A DNA stretch of 64,000 nucleotides from Desulfotomaculum sp. (GCA_016841675.1 JAENYQ010000005.1:1-64000), one strand, 5' to 3'; shown: positions 1 through 8,682, counted from the first letter of the stretch. The notes: generated by a model not told the origin, from the letters alone. Numbers and translations: made by a program.

Positions 1-50
1 ATTCTGAACGAAGTGAAGAATCTAGATCCTTCGCTAACGCTCTTAGATGA
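1..50. repeat. Dispersed repeat E, partial copy
   Basis: The left edge carries TTCTGAACGAAGTGAAG followed by AATCT. The same word recurs at 22806-22852 as a full palindrome, at 27571-27634 in tandem and in decayed form at 39563-39592. Here only one arm is well preserved. It lies outside any gene; the next 230 bases up to rpiB hold nothing else I recognise. Confidence 0.7.
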
Positions 51-283
51 CAGCTTCACCCCGCAATGCACAATTGTTTGTTAAAAATGTTTATCTCATC
101 GATGGGGATTACTGAGTAAAGGGAATAATCATGATTTATTTTTGTTGAAATCCTTCAAGATAATTTCAATAAAAAATAATTTCAACGTCTGACACCAAAA
201 GGAACTGCTGCGAATTATGTAGAATACTCCTGGTGATGGTTTCTATAAATTACGACAGTAATTGCGATAGGGAAGTGTTGATA

Positions 284-724
284 TTGCGTGTAGCCATAGG
301 CAGTGACCATGGCGGATTCAATTTAAAACTGGAAATAATGAATTACCTTAAGGAGCAAAATATTGAATATCATGATTTCGGCACCTACTCCACCGAATCG
401 GTAGATTACCCGGATTTTGCCGCAGCTGTGGCCGGGGCAATAGCCGGGGGTGAGTTCAAACGGGGTATTCTGTGCTGTGGCACCGGTATCGGGGTCAGTA
501 TAGCGGCCAACAAAGTGTCGGGCATCAGGGCGGCCCTGTGCCATGATACCTTTTCAGCCCGGATGGCCGGTGAGCATAATATGGCTAATATTATCACCCT
601 GGGCGAACGGGTAATTGGGCCGGGTCTGGCCAGGGATATTGTCGGCGCCTGGCTGGGTGCCAAGTTTGCCGGAGGCAGGCATGCCCGGCGTTTAGAAAAA
701 ATTACTGCCTTGGAGAGTGAGTAA
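284..724 (+). CDS. rpiB: Ribose-5-phosphate isomerase B
   Basis: Interconverts ribose 5-phosphate and ribulose 5-phosphate in the non-oxidative pentose phosphate pathway; cytosolic. From the TTG at 284 the protein has 146 residues, the usual RpiB length. Visible family motifs are GSDHGG at residues 6-11 (D8, H9), the catalytic Cys65 in CCGTGIG, and H98-N99 in GEHNMAN. I chose TTG 284 because AGGGAAG lies about 8 bases upstream and the family starts with (M)RVAIGSDHGG; an in-frame GTG at 233 and ATG at 236 would add an unconserved tail. It heads the housekeeping block rpiB-glyA-comEB-(mazG-like)-wecB. Confidence 0.93.
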   Translation: MRVAIGSDHGGFNLKLEIMNYLKEQNIEYHDFGTYSTESVDYPDFAAAVAGAIAGGEFKRGILCCGTGIGVSIAANKVSGIRAALCHDTFSARMAGEHNMANIITLGERVIGPGLARDIVGAWLGAKFAGGRHARRLEKITALESE

Positions 725-869
725 GTGCTGCCAGTAATTCCGCGGCCTGTTTGTGCGCAATTGCATCTCGGTCTAGCGGCGGGTAGCGCTCAACTGTATA
801 TAAACCGGAATCCGGTGCGTAGTTTTTAAGACAGCCGGAAACTGTTAATTAACTTGGGAGGAAAGAAAA
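725..869 (+). other. glyA leader, possibly structured
   Basis: These 145 bases separate rpiB from glyA. Short self-complementary words such as AACCGGA/TCCGGTG and GCCGGAAAC are visible at 802-842, and a strong GGGAGGAAAG site ends the leader at 855-864. I cannot assign it to a riboswitch class by eye. Confidence 0.25.
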
Positions 870-2147
870 ATGAATTTTTACCGCCCCCTGGAAGAGGTTG
901 ATCCCGAAATAAGCCAGGCTGTACAGCGGGAACTGGACAGACAGCGTAACACCCTTGAACTTATCGCTTCCGAAAATATTGTCAGCCGGGCCGTTATGGA
1001 GACCCAGGGTTCGGTACTAACCAACAAGTATGCCGAGGGGTTGCCGGGCCGGCGTTATTATGGTGGCTGTGAGCAGGTGGATGTCGCTGAAGAATTGGCC
1101 ATCAAGCGGGCCAAAAAACTTTTCGGCGCCCAACACGCCAATGTCCAGCCTCACTCCGGATCCCAGGCCAACACGGCGGCGTATTTTGCCTTGCTTGAGC
1201 CGGGTGACACAATTTTGGGTATGAACCTGTCCCATGGCGGTCACCTGACCCATGGCAGTCCGCTGAATATATCCGGCCGTTATTTCAAGATAGCCTTTTA
1301 CGGGGTGGAGAAAGAAACCGGTTTAATTGATTACGACAAAGTCCTGGCCGCGGCCTCAGAATGCAAGCCCAAGCTAATTATGGCCGGGGCCAGTGCGTAC
1401 CCCAGAGAGATAGACTTTGCCCGGATGGGGGAAATAGCCCGACAGGTAGGAGCTTACCTGGTGGTGGATATGGCGCACATTGCCGGCTTAGTTGCCACCG
1501 GGCTGCATAACAGCCCGGTACCCTATGCCGATGTAGTTACCACCACCACTCATAAAACGCTGCGCGGCCCCCGGGGCGGCTTAATTTTGTGTCAAGAAAA
1601 GTATGCCTCCAAAATAGACAAAGCGGTATTTCCAGGCATTCAGGGCGGACCGCTGATGCACGTAATCGCCGCCAAGGCTGTGGCCTTCGGCGAGGCGCTG
1701 CAGCCCGATTTTAAAACATACCAGCAACAGATTGTTAACAATGCCGAAGCGCTAGCCTCAGCATTAGTAAAACGCGGATTCGAGCTTATTTCCGGCGGTA
1801 CCGACAACCATATGATGCTGGTGGATCTGCGTAATAAAAACATCACCGGCCGAGACGCTGAAAAGGCCCTGGACCTGGTGGGGATTACTGTAAACAAGAA
1901 CGCCATACCCTTTGACCCACAGCCGCCGGTAATCACCAGCGGTATTCGCATTGGCACCCCGGCGGTAACCACCAGGGGGCTGAAAGAGCCTGAAATGGAC
2001 CAAGTAGCGGAAATGATCCACCTGGCTATTAGCTTTGGCGATGACGAATCTGGCCGTAAGCAAGCCGCAGATATGGCCGCCGAGCTATGCCGCCGGTTTC
2101 CCATTTACAAAGAGGGTGGAGTGTATGCCTCGTCCCGCCTGGGATGA
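870..2147 (+). CDS. glyA: Serine hydroxymethyltransferase
   Basis: PLP enzyme that converts serine and tetrahydrofolate to glycine and methylene-tetrahydrofolate, supplying one-carbon units; cytosolic. The 425 residues match the family length. Seen motifs: SENIVSR near residue 34, the SHGGHLTHG segment at 121-129, D200 in VVDMAHIAG that holds the PLP ring nitrogen, and the Schiff-base Lys229 in [17 protein letters not shown] at 870 follows GGGAGGAAAG at ideal spacing. The 3' end overlaps comEB by 23 bases, so the two are probably translated from one message. Confidence 0.97.
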   Translation: MNFYRPLEEVDPEISQAVQRELDRQRNTLELIASENIVSRAVMETQGSVLTNKYAEGLPGRRYYGGCEQVDVAEELAIKRAKKLFGAQHANVQPHSGSQANTAAYFALLEPGDTILGMNLSHGGHLTHGSPLNISGRYFKIAFYGVEKETGLIDYDKVLAAASECKPKLIMAGASAYPREIDFARMGEIARQVGAYLVVDMAHIAGLVATGLHNSPVPYADVVTTTTHKTLRGPRGGLILCQEKYASKIDKAVFPGIQGGPLMHVIAAKAVAFGEALQPDFKTYQQQIVNNAEALASALVKRGFELISGGTDNHMMLVDLRNKNITGRDAEKALDLVGITVNKNAIPFDPQPPVITSGIRIGTPAVTTRGLKEPEMDQVAEMIHLAISFGDDESGRKQAADMAAELCRRFPIYKEGGVYASSRLG

Positions 2148-2577
2148 TTATTTCATGGAAATAACCGGCGTGGTGGCTAAGCGTTCCACCTGCCTGCGGC
2201 GCCATGTGGGTGCCATTATCGTGCGGGACAACCGCATCCTGACCACTGGATATAATGGCGCTCCCTCCGGCCTGGCCCACTGTTTGGATATTGGCTGTAT
2301 GCGTCAGCGCCAGGGTGTTCCCTCCGGAGAACGGCACGAACTGTGCCGCGGTCTGCACGCTGAACAAAACGCTATCCTGCAGGCTGCGGTACATGGTATT
2401 ACCATTGCCGGGGGCACTTTTTACGTCACGCACCAACCCTGCGTGCTGTGCGCTAAAATGATGGCCAACGCCCGGATTAAAAAAGTGGTCTACCAGGGTA
2501 ACTACCCGGACCCGCTGGCCCTGGCCATGCTGGAAGAAGCAGGCATCGAACTAATCCCCTTTGGTGCCAGGTGTTGA
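2125..2577 (+). CDS. comEB: dCMP deaminase (ComEB family)
   Basis: Zinc-dependent deaminase expected to convert dCMP to dUMP for thymidylate synthesis. The 150-residue protein has the cytidine/deoxycytidylate deaminase signature: H78-A79-E80 (zinc ligand and catalytic Glu) and P105-C106-x-x-C109 (two zinc ligands), with the extra Cys/His-rich insert around residues 53-74 (HCLDIGC..., HELC) seen in dCMP deaminases. The reading frame is open upstream to 2035, but ATG 2125 has GGGTGGAG just before it and gives a family-typical N-terminus. It overlaps the last 23 bases of glyA. Confidence 0.92.
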   Translation: MPRPAWDDYFMEITGVVAKRSTCLRRHVGAIIVRDNRILTTGYNGAPSGLAHCLDIGCMRQRQGVPSGERHELCRGLHAEQNAILQAAVHGITIAGGTFYVTHQPCVLCAKMMANARIKKVVYQGNYPDPLALAMLEEAGIELIPFGARC

Positions 2578-2610
2578 AAGTTGATTTTGTTGCAAGTTGC
2601 CGACACAGGA

Positions 2611-2857
2611 GTCAAAAGTCAGTAGTCAGTAGTCAGAATAAGATAAAAGACGAAAACATATATTGGGACATTCCTTGACCCAAAAGCCTGTCCAACAATC
2701 AGGGGTGTATCCCCTTTCTATTAAAAACTTACTGGTATGGTAGAAGACGTGTTCGTGTTTGCGGTTTTTATCGTTTTTTTAAGCCTTTCGAAAAGTATGA
2801 GCTCTAACGGCTTATGGCATTTAGAATTCTGACTACTGACTACTGACTACTGAATTA
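2611..2857. repeat. MITE-like element with CAGTAGT terminal inverted repeats
   Basis: The segment begins with tandem AGTCAGTAGTCAGTAGTCAG (2617-2636) and ends with its inverse, CTGACTACTGACTACTGACT (2829-2848). The ~185 bases inside have no gene and include GGGACATTC. A shorter relative with AGTCAG...CTGA ends and the same GGGACATTC word lies at 8054-8133. The inverted ends and lack of coding capacity suggest a small non-autonomous element; no target duplication was clear to me. Confidence 0.55.
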
Positions 2858-2892
2858 ATGCCTGACCCCCTTTAGGAAGACGGTGATAATCG

Positions 2893-3210
2893 GTGCAAAA
2901 AAAAATTGTGGCTCTGCCCAGGCTGAATAACCTCACTCCCACTATGGAATCCACCGCTCTTAAACTAATGGAGGAGGCCGGTGAACTAGCTCAGGCCATT
3001 GGCAAACTGCGGGGCATGAGTGGAGAGCGCTGCGAATTTAACGAGGGGGAAACGCTGGACCGGATTACCAGAGAATTGCTGGACGTGGCCCAGACCGCCG
3101 TTTCCATGATGTTCGTGCTGGAAGAACACTACGGGGTGAATATCGATAAAGCTTTGGAAGAGCACATCGAAAAGCTGATCCAAAAAGGGTACCTGGTGCC
3201 CCAACCATAA
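2893..3210 (+). CDS. MazG-like nucleotide pyrophosphohydrolase
   Basis: A 105-residue all-alpha NTP-PPase-like protein, expected to hydrolyse nucleoside triphosphates to monophosphate and pyrophosphate. The Mg2+-binding signature is visible as E27-E28-A-G-E31 followed by E61-L-L-D64. The true substrate is unknown; many single-domain MazG-like proteins act on non-canonical or deoxynucleotides. GTG at 2893 follows AGGAAGACGG with somewhat long spacing. It lies between comEB and wecB, separated from comEB by the MITE-like element, so co-transcription with the upstream genes is uncertain. Confidence 0.82.
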   Translation: MQKKIVALPRLNNLTPTMESTALKLMEEAGELAQAIGKLRGMSGERCEFNEGETLDRITRELLDVAQTAVSMMFVLEEHYGVNIDKALEEHIEKLIQKGYLVPQP

Positions 3211-3318
3211 CCACGACATCATCCGAATTGTAGGGGCACCCCTTGCGAGTGCTCCTATAACAATATGCAGTTAATATAGTTTGGTTTAAATTATAACCCC
3301 CGGGGGTGTTTTGTTTTT

Positions 3319-4461
3319 ATGAAGGTTTTAGTTGTGTTCGGCACCAGGCCCGAGGCCATTAAGATGGCTCCCTTGGTAAAACTTTTACAACAGGATGACG
3401 CCCTGGACTGTCGGGTGGCGGTGACCGCCCAGCATCGGGAGATGCTGGACCAGGTGCTGCAGTTGTTTAACATCCGACCCGAGCATGACTTGGACATTAT
3501 GCGGGCGGGGCAAACCCTGTTTGATATCACCGCCCGCGCCCTGGTTGGTCTGAAGCCCGTGCTGGAAAAGGAAAAGCCGGACTTGGTGCTGGTGCACGGT
3601 GACACTACCACCACCTTCGCAGCCTCGCTGGCCTCCTATTATATGCAAATACCGGTAGGACACGTAGAGGCGGGGCTGCGCACCGGCAACAGGTACTCCC
3701 CGTTTCCCGAGGAAATGAACCGCCGCTTAACCGGGGGCTTGGCCCAGTGGCATTTTGCCCCTACTACAGGCGCCCGGGCTAATCTGCTGCGGGAAGGGGT
3801 GGATTCCGAACATATCTTTGTTACCGGCAACACCGTAATTGATGCCCTGCTGACCACAGTGCGCAAAAAATACCAGTTTAGCGACCCGCTGCTGGACCAG
3901 ATGGATTTTAACCGGCACCGGGTGTTGTTGGTAACCACTCACCGCCGGGAGAACCTGGGTAATCCAATGCGGGAAATTTATCTGGCCCTGAGGGATATCT
4001 TGGAGCAATTTTCCGACGTGCGGGTGATTTTCCCGGTGCATAAGAATCCGGTAGTGCGTCGGGTGGTAGATGATGTATTGGGCGGTTCGGATCGGGTGCA
4101 TTTGCTGGAGCCAATGGACTATGAGCCATTTGTTAACCTGATGTCCCGCTGTCATCTGGTGCTTACTGATTCCGGGGGCATGCAGGAAGAAGCGCCCTCT
4201 CTTGGTAAGCCGGTGTTGGTGCTGCGCAACACCACTGAGCGCCCTGAGGCTGTGGATGCCGGCACAGTGCGCCTGGTGGGCACCGATTATACCGCTGTAC
4301 GTACTGAGACCGAGCGCCTGCTTAACGACGAAGCTTACTACCGGGCCATGGCTGAGGCTGTCAACCCGTACGGCGACGGTATGGCCTGCGGCCGGATAGT
4401 GCAGGCCGTCAGGCATGCTTTTAAGCTATCCGACCGCAGGCCCCGGGAGTTCGGTCTATGA
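3319..4461 (+). CDS. wecB: UDP-N-acetylglucosamine 2-epimerase (non-hydrolysing)
   Basis: Interconverts UDP-GlcNAc and UDP-ManNAc, the precursor for ManNAc-containing wall or surface polymers; cytosolic. The 380 residues match the family. Catalytic acids fall at the same numbers as in E. coli WecB: D95 in VHGDTTTT, E117 in [10 protein letters not shown] and E131 in [16 protein letters not shown] near 207 and [17 protein letters not shown] follow. In many Firmicutes this gene directly precedes the atp operon; here about 22 kb of catabolic genes lie between. Confidence 0.95.
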   Translation: MKVLVVFGTRPEAIKMAPLVKLLQQDDALDCRVAVTAQHREMLDQVLQLFNIRPEHDLDIMRAGQTLFDITARALVGLKPVLEKEKPDLVLVHGDTTTTFAASLASYYMQIPVGHVEAGLRTGNRYSPFPEEMNRRLTGGLAQWHFAPTTGARANLLREGVDSEHIFVTGNTVIDALLTTVRKKYQFSDPLLDQMDFNRHRVLLVTTHRRENLGNPMREIYLALRDILEQFSDVRVIFPVHKNPVVRRVVDDVLGGSDRVHLLEPMDYEPFVNLMSRCHLVLTDSGGMQEEAPSLGKPVLVLRNTTERPEAVDAGTVRLVGTDYTAVRTETERLLNDEAYYRAMAEAVNPYGDGMACGRIVQAVRHAFKLSDRRPREFGL

Positions 4462-4764
4462 ACGGCGGTCTTTAATATGGTTTAGAATAGTTCAACGATG
4501 ATGTTGGGCAAGCCAGCATTTAGAGAAAATATCTGGAGAATGTACAGGCATACCTCCTTGTGGTATAATCCTAAGGTGAAACTAATTGTAGAGTTGGATA
4601 AAACAATTAACTAATAAATGATGCGGATACATTTTAAATATGAATATGGCACAGCTTTTGCAATGTAAATAAATCAAACTGTTTGTGGTGGTTTTCACAC
4701 CATTTGCACCATTTACATTAATAGTATTTAAAAAGTATTTAAAAAATTAGGAGGGAATTAGAGC
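4462..4764 (+). other. Intergenic region upstream of the acyl-CoA dehydrogenase
   Basis: This 303-base gap contains no gene. It holds an extended -10-like TGTGGTATAAT at 4559-4569 of unknown use and the sigma-54 promoter at 4647-4662. A short inverted pair (GTGGTGG...CACACCATT) lies just downstream of that promoter. Confidence 0.5.
4647..4662 (+). promoter_or_regulatory. Sigma-54 (-24/-12) promoter
   Basis: The sequence TGGCAC-AGCTT-TTGCA is an exact match to the sigma-54 consensus TGGCAC-N5-TTGCA with the required GG/GC spacing. It lies about 100 bases before the acyl-CoA dehydrogenase start at 4765. A sigma-54 activator is encoded at 10065-12176, so a local regulator is available. Confidence 0.85.
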
Positions 4765-5922
4765 ATGGATTTTGGTTTAACAGAAGAACAAGCAATGGTA
4801 CAGGATATGGCTCGCAATTTTGCAGAAAAGGAAATTGCTCCTTTTGTTGAAGAAGATGAAAAAAACCATCACTATCGCAGAGAGATATTAACTAAAATGG
4901 GTGAGTTGGACCTGTTGGGTTGGAGCATTCCCGAGGAATACGGCGGAAATGGCATGGGTTGGATGGAAGGCGTTATAGCACTGTATGAAATAGCCAAGGT
5001 TCATACTTCCTGGAGACTTTCGATCAGTGGTAACAACTGGGGTCCAGCGATGACCATTAATGAATATGGTACTGAAGAACTAAAGCAGAAATATATCCCT
5101 GGACTATTAGATGGGTCATCGGTAGGTAGCTTTGCGATCACCGAAGCTAATGCGGGTTCCGATGTAGCTAGTATGAAGACGTTTGCAGCCGATAAGGGTG
5201 ACCACTGGTTGATCAATGGCAGTAAGATGTGGATATCCGGAGGACACACTTCCGATGTTGGATTACTCTATGCTGTCACCGAAAAAGGCGCCGGTGCCAA
5301 AGGGATCTCCTGTTTCGTAATTGACTATAACAATACCCCCGGCGTTACGAGAGTTCCAATTCTCGAGAAAGTCGGTATGTGGCCTGCTCCGACTTCCGAA
5401 CTGATTTTCGAAAATGCAGTGGTTCCTAAAGAGAATCTTTTAGGCCCATTAAATAAAGGCTTCATGATTTGCATGTGGCAACTTAATAATACACGCATGG
5501 GTTGTGCCACTGGTTCGGCAGCTCTTTCCAGGGCCTGCCTGGATGGTTCTGTTCAATATGCTAATGAACGTACCCAGTTTGGCAAACCAATTGGTAAACA
5601 TCAAATGATTCAAGCTCAGATTGCTGAAATGATATTAGAAGATGAGGCAGCTAAAAATCTCGTTTATCGCGCTGCATGGTTAAAAGATAATAAATTACCC
5701 AGTCAGCAGGCAACTTCTATTGCTAAATTAGCAGGTTGTAATGCAGCTGTTCATGGTGCCAACTTAGCAATGAAAATTTACGGTTCATATGGATATTCTA
5801 CTGAATATCCTTGTGGCAGATGGCTCCGCGATGCTAAACAGTTTGAAACCCTAGAAGGAACCTCCAACATGCATCAACAGATTATCGCCAACATTGAACT
5901 TGGTTATTCGCCTAACCGCTAA
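4765..5922 (+). CDS. Acyl-CoA dehydrogenase, possibly glutaryl-CoA dehydrogenase
   Basis: FAD-dependent alpha,beta-dehydrogenation of an acyl-CoA; 385 residues, the usual family length. Seen: TEANAGSDVASM at 127-138, KMWISGG near 154, the arginine motif NERTQFGKPI at 268-276, and E364 in LEGTSN at the catalytic-base position. R84 in the HTSWRLSIS segment aligns by eye with the arginine that binds the glutaryl carboxylate in glutaryl-CoA dehydrogenases. With a separate sodium-pumping decarboxylase downstream, a non-decarboxylating glutaryl-CoA dehydrogenase making glutaconyl-CoA is my preferred reading. A generic short-chain acyl-CoA dehydrogenase is the alternative. GGAGG precedes the ATG. 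It is transcribed alone from a sigma-54 promoter. Confidence 0.87.
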   Translation: MDFGLTEEQAMVQDMARNFAEKEIAPFVEEDEKNHHYRREILTKMGELDLLGWSIPEEYGGNGMGWMEGVIALYEIAKVHTSWRLSISGNNWGPAMTINEYGTEELKQKYIPGLLDGSSVGSFAITEANAGSDVASMKTFAADKGDHWLINGSKMWISGGHTSDVGLLYAVTEKGAGAKGISCFVIDYNNTPGVTRVPILEKVGMWPAPTSELIFENAVVPKENLLGPLNKGFMICMWQLNNTRMGCATGSAALSRACLDGSVQYANERTQFGKPIGKHQMIQAQIAEMILEDEAAKNLVYRAAWLKDNKLPSQQATSIAKLAGCNAAVHGANLAMKIYGSYGYSTEYPCGRWLRDAKQFETLEGTSNMHQQIIANIELGYSPNR

Positions 5923-5962
5923 GGCCGAAGGTTATTTAATTAATTGTTAGTAAAAGTATGCC

Positions 5963-6021
5963 AAAAAGGGGACAGGCTGCTTTTTTCGGTTTTTGAAAAA
6001 AGATGCCTGTCCCCTTTTTTT
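5963..6021. repeat. Palindromic repeat C, copy 1 (possible terminator)
   Basis: A long hairpin: AAAAAGGGGACAGGC at the left pairs with GCCTGTCCCCTTTTT at the right, through an A/T-rich upper stem. The T-run after the GC-rich foot would work as a rho-independent terminator for the dehydrogenase. Related copies lie at 34906-34951, 44033-44060 and 44565-44627. The flank TTGCTAACCAGG is shared with the 34.9-kb copy. Confidence 0.75.
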
Positions 6022-6101
6022 GCTAACCAGGTGCATGGCTGGTAGCAGACATAAGAAGGTACCCCATCCTATACTGAAAATAATTACTATGTGCCTAGCA
6101 A

Positions 6102-6186
6102 TGCATAAACGCATCGCTGTAAAGTAGTGATGTCAACGTATTTGTGCAGACACCTTGCATTAATGCATCGATAATGCATTAATGCA
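6102..6186 (+). promoter_or_regulatory. Candidate enhancer (UAS) with repeated TGCATTAATGCA
   Basis: Two perfect 12-bp palindromes TGCATTAATGCA lie at 6156-6167 and 6175-6186, 19 bp centre to centre. A weaker related site, TGCATAAACGCA, is at 6102-6113. They stand about 125-210 bp upstream of the sigma-54 promoter at 6310, the classic place for an activator-binding enhancer. The likely binder is the Fis-type HTH protein encoded at 10065-12176; this pairing is inferred. Confidence 0.6.
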
Positions 6187-6309
6187 TAACAATTTTACTC
6201 CAAACAGAGCTGTTTTTCTATTTTAGTATTTTTTGTATAGGATGAAAATCACTATTTTAAACAGCTTGGACGCGATTTGCTGTTGGTCGCGCTGCAATCC
6301 TTGGGCTGC

Positions 6310-6325
6310 TGGCATGTTTATTGCG
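6310..6325 (+). promoter_or_regulatory. Sigma-54 (-24/-12) promoter
   Basis: TGGCAT-GTTTA-TTGCG matches TGGCAC-N5-TTGCA at 9 of 11 defined positions and keeps the essential GG and GC dinucleotides at correct spacing. It precedes the decarboxylase gene at 6500 by about 175 bases and lies downstream of the TGCATTAATGCA palindromes. Confidence 0.72.
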
Positions 6326-6499
6326 ATATAAAGTGTGGTATGATAGTCGAGCCCTAATTTGATGGGCTTGTGCTCTTATAATTTATAAATTGGCAGGGGA
6401 GGAATAAGGTTAGTAAGTCCGGACATTCTTTGATCAAGTGCTTATTGTCGCGCTATTCCAACAGCATTTAAAAAAGTGAAACATTTAGGGAGGTTCAGT

Positions 6500-8044
6500 A
6501 TGAGTAAGAAATACGAAGAACTTAAGAGCAGAAGAGAAACAATTTACCAAATGGGCGGCGAAAAAGCCGTTGCCAAACAGCATAAAGAAGGTAAACTTAC
6601 AGCCCGTGAAAGGGTAGATTACTTTTTTGATCCCGGTACTTTTACCGAAATCGGCACTTTTGTAAAACACCGCATCACCAATTTCGGCATGGAGAAAAAG
6701 AATGTTCCCGCTGAAGGGGTTGTATGCGGTTATGGTAAGGTTAACGGCAGGATGGTTATGGTGGGCGCCGAGGACTACACCGCCATGGCCGGTACTTTCG
6801 GTGAATACCACGGCAAGAAGTTTGCCAATGCCATCGACAAAGCCAAGGATATGGGCATTCCCTTTATCGGCTTGAACGATTCCGGCGGCGCTAGACTGCA
6901 GGAAGGTATCGATACCCTGGAAGCCTACGCCTGGCTGTTTAATTCACAGAACCTGGCTTCGGGGATTATCCCCCAAATCGCGCTGCTTTTAGGGCCATGC
7001 TTGGGCGGACAGGCCTATCACCCGGTGATGCAGGACTTTGTTATCCAGAGTCGCAATCACGGCTACATGGGCATCGCCGGCCCGGCCTTCGTTAAAGCTC
7101 AGTTAGGCATAGAAATTGACCTGGAAACACTATGCGGCGTACAAGCGCATGCCGTCAAGTCAGGCTGCACCCATATTGTTGCCGGAGACGACAAGGACTG
7201 CCTGGACAGAGCCAAGGAACTGCTGTCCTACCTGCCCCAAAACAACAAGGAAAAGCCGGCCCGGGTCGACACCGGAGACGATGGCATGCGCATGGTACCG
7301 GAATTGGACGGCATGATCCCCGAACAAACTATGTATCCCTACGATATGCACGAAGTTATTGAAAAACTGGTAGACAACGGCGTGTTCCTTGAAATTATGC
7401 CCGACTTTGCCAAAAACGTAATCATCGGCTTCGCCCGTTTCAACGGACGCAGCACCGGTATTGTGGCTAGCCAGCCCAACTGGATCGGCGGGGTTATCGA
7501 TTGCGACGCCGCGGACAAAGTGTCCAGATTTGTTCGGTTCTGTGACCTGTTCAACATTCCGCTGGTCAACTTGCACGACACACCGGCTTACATGATCGGC
7601 CCCGATCAAGATTGGAAGGGCATTCTTAGACACGGCGCCAAGATGCTTTTCGCCTATATCGACGCCACTGTGCCTAAAATCACGGTCATTATGCGCAAAT
7701 CTTTTGCCGGCGCTTACCTTGGTATGTGCTGCAAAGGTACCGGCGCGGATATAGTATACGCCTGGCCCGAGGCCACCATCACCATCGTGGGGGCTGAAAC
7801 CGCCGCCAGTGTAATTTTCGCCAAAGAAATCAGGAACGCCGAGAACCCGGACGAAGTTAAGGCCCAAAGGATCAAGGAATACAGCGACCTTTACGAGAAT
7901 CCCTACCATGCCGGTGAGCGCGGTTATATAGATGACATTATCCTGCCTTCGGAAACAAGGAAAAAAATCTGCGCCAGCCTCGACTTGCTGGAGAACAAAA
8001 CCGTGGTCAGGCCCTGGAGAAAATTCTCCAATATCAATATGTAA
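6500..8044 (+). CDS. Acyl-CoA decarboxylase carboxyltransferase (alpha) subunit
   Basis: Carboxyltransferase subunit of a biotin-dependent sodium-pumping decarboxylase (glutaconyl-CoA or methylmalonyl-CoA type). It moves the carboxyl group of the acyl-CoA to biotin on the carrier subunit. Crotonase-fold motifs are seen: LNDSGGARLQEG in the N-terminal half, GPCLGGQAYHPVM, and in the C-terminal half SFAGAYLGMCCKGTGAD. The 514-residue length is closer to methylmalonyl-CoA decarboxylase alpha than to the ~587-residue Acidaminococcus glutaconyl enzyme, but the neighbouring glutaconate-type CoA-transferase favours glutaconyl-CoA. ATG 6500 has AGGGAGG before it; an in-frame ATG at 6476 lacks one. 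First gene of a four-gene set with the small membrane, biotin and beta subunits. Confidence 0.92.
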   Translation: MSKKYEELKSRRETIYQMGGEKAVAKQHKEGKLTARERVDYFFDPGTFTEIGTFVKHRITNFGMEKKNVPAEGVVCGYGKVNGRMVMVGAEDYTAMAGTFGEYHGKKFANAIDKAKDMGIPFIGLNDSGGARLQEGIDTLEAYAWLFNSQNLASGIIPQIALLLGPCLGGQAYHPVMQDFVIQSRNHGYMGIAGPAFVKAQLGIEIDLETLCGVQAHAVKSGCTHIVAGDDKDCLDRAKELLSYLPQNNKEKPARVDTGDDGMRMVPELDGMIPEQTMYPYDMHEVIEKLVDNGVFLEIMPDFAKNVIIGFARFNGRSTGIVASQPNWIGGVIDCDAADKVSRFVRFCDLFNIPLVNLHDTPAYMIGPDQDWKGILRHGAKMLFAYIDATVPKITVIMRKSFAGAYLGMCCKGTGADIVYAWPEATITIVGAETAASVIFAKEIRNAENPDEVKAQRIKEYSDLYENPYHAGERGYIDDIILPSETRKKICASLDLLENKTVVRPWRKFSNINM

Positions 8045-8053
8045 CTACTCACA

Positions 8054-8133
8054 AGTCAGGAGTCAGAAAGTCAGAATTAGAGAATCGGCGGTTTATCGAC
8101 TATCCAATCGCGGGACATTCTGAATTTTTGACT
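8054..8133. repeat. Short relative of the CAGTAGT inverted-repeat element
   Basis: AGTCAGGAGTCAGAAAGTCA at the left and CTGAATTTTTGACTAC at the right form imperfect inverted ends about 80 bases apart, with GGGACATTC inside, as in the larger element at 2611-2857. It separates the carboxyltransferase gene from the small membrane subunit gene. Confidence 0.45.
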
Positions 8134-8275
8134 ACCTGTGCAGTAACATAGTAATGCAGGCAAGAATTGAAGCTGGTTGCCGCTTAACGGTCGGGTGCAG
8201 CCTTGTGGACGGGGGTTATTATCCCCGTGCCCGGCTGGGCGGTTGCCGGTGCTAATTAGGTAGGAGGTTAATAAA

Positions 8276-8431
8276 ATGGTTGACTGGGGTACAGCTTCAA
8301 CGGTGGCCATCTCAGGAGTATTATCTGTTTTTGCGGTGCTTATAATACTACAGATTTCAGTGCAAATCACCAGTTCGGTCGTTTCAAGTATGGATAAAAA
8401 AAACCAGGAAAAATCAAAAGCAACTAGTTAG
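8276..8431 (+). CDS. Small membrane subunit of Na+-pumping decarboxylase (OadG-like)
   Basis: A 51-residue protein with one predicted membrane helix at about residues 10-33 (VAISGVLSVFAVLIILQISV) followed by a charged tail (MDKKNQEKSK). ATG follows TAGGAGG at ideal spacing. In oxaloacetate and methylmalonyl-CoA decarboxylases a small single-helix subunit (gamma/epsilon class) helps assemble the complex at the membrane. The position between the carboxyltransferase and biotin-carrier genes supports that role. It is shorter than typical OadG and lacks its long C-terminal domain, so it resembles the tiny epsilon-like subunits. It ends 14 bases before the next start. Confidence 0.75.
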   Translation: MVDWGTASTVAISGVLSVFAVLIILQISVQITSSVVSSMDKKNQEKSKATS

Positions 8432-8445
8432 GAGGTTGTATAGTA

Positions 8446-8658
8446 ATGGTGCAAATTTGCTCTCCCATGGTAGGTAAAGTTCTTTCGGTGGATGTAAAAG
8501 TAGGCGCCGAAGTTAAGAAGAATGATGTAGTGGTAACCCTGGAAGCCATGAAAATGCAAATTAAAGTCTATGCGCCGTCGGATGGGGAAGTGGCCGAGGT
8601 AAACATCGGTATCGGTGATGTGGTCAGCACGGAAACCGTACTGGTAGCACTGAAGTAG
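8446..8658 (+). CDS. Biotin carboxyl carrier protein of acyl-CoA decarboxylase
   Basis: A 70-residue biotinyl domain with the canonical EAMKM motif at residues 33-37; K36 is the biotinylated lysine. It shuttles the carboxyl group from the carboxyltransferase to the membrane beta subunit. It consists of the biotinyl domain alone, without the Ala/Pro-rich linker seen in many gamma subunits. GGAGG precedes ATG 8446. Part of the 6.5-9.9 kb decarboxylase gene set. Confidence 0.93.
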   Translation: MVQICSPMVGKVLSVDVKVGAEVKKNDVVVTLEAMKMQIKVYAPSDGEVAEVNIGIGDVVSTETVLVALK

Positions 8659-8682
8659 TAGCTTGTTCTCTCACCCAATTAC

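Noticed and set aside
3727-4416. Minus-strand open frame of 229 codons opposite wecB
   Set aside because: Antisense shadow of wecB, which has all its catalytic residues; the reverse product is His/Gln-rich without any motif.
4559-4569. TGTGGTATAAT as the promoter of the acyl-CoA dehydrogenase
   Set aside because: No convincing -35 and nearly 200 bases from the gene; the exact sigma-54 promoter nearer the gene is a better explanation.
7160-7909. Long minus-strand open frame (249 codons) opposite the carboxyltransferase gene
   Set aside because: It is a shadow of a clear carboxyltransferase gene, has no ribosome site or recognisable domain, and is rich in the residues expected from antisense reading.
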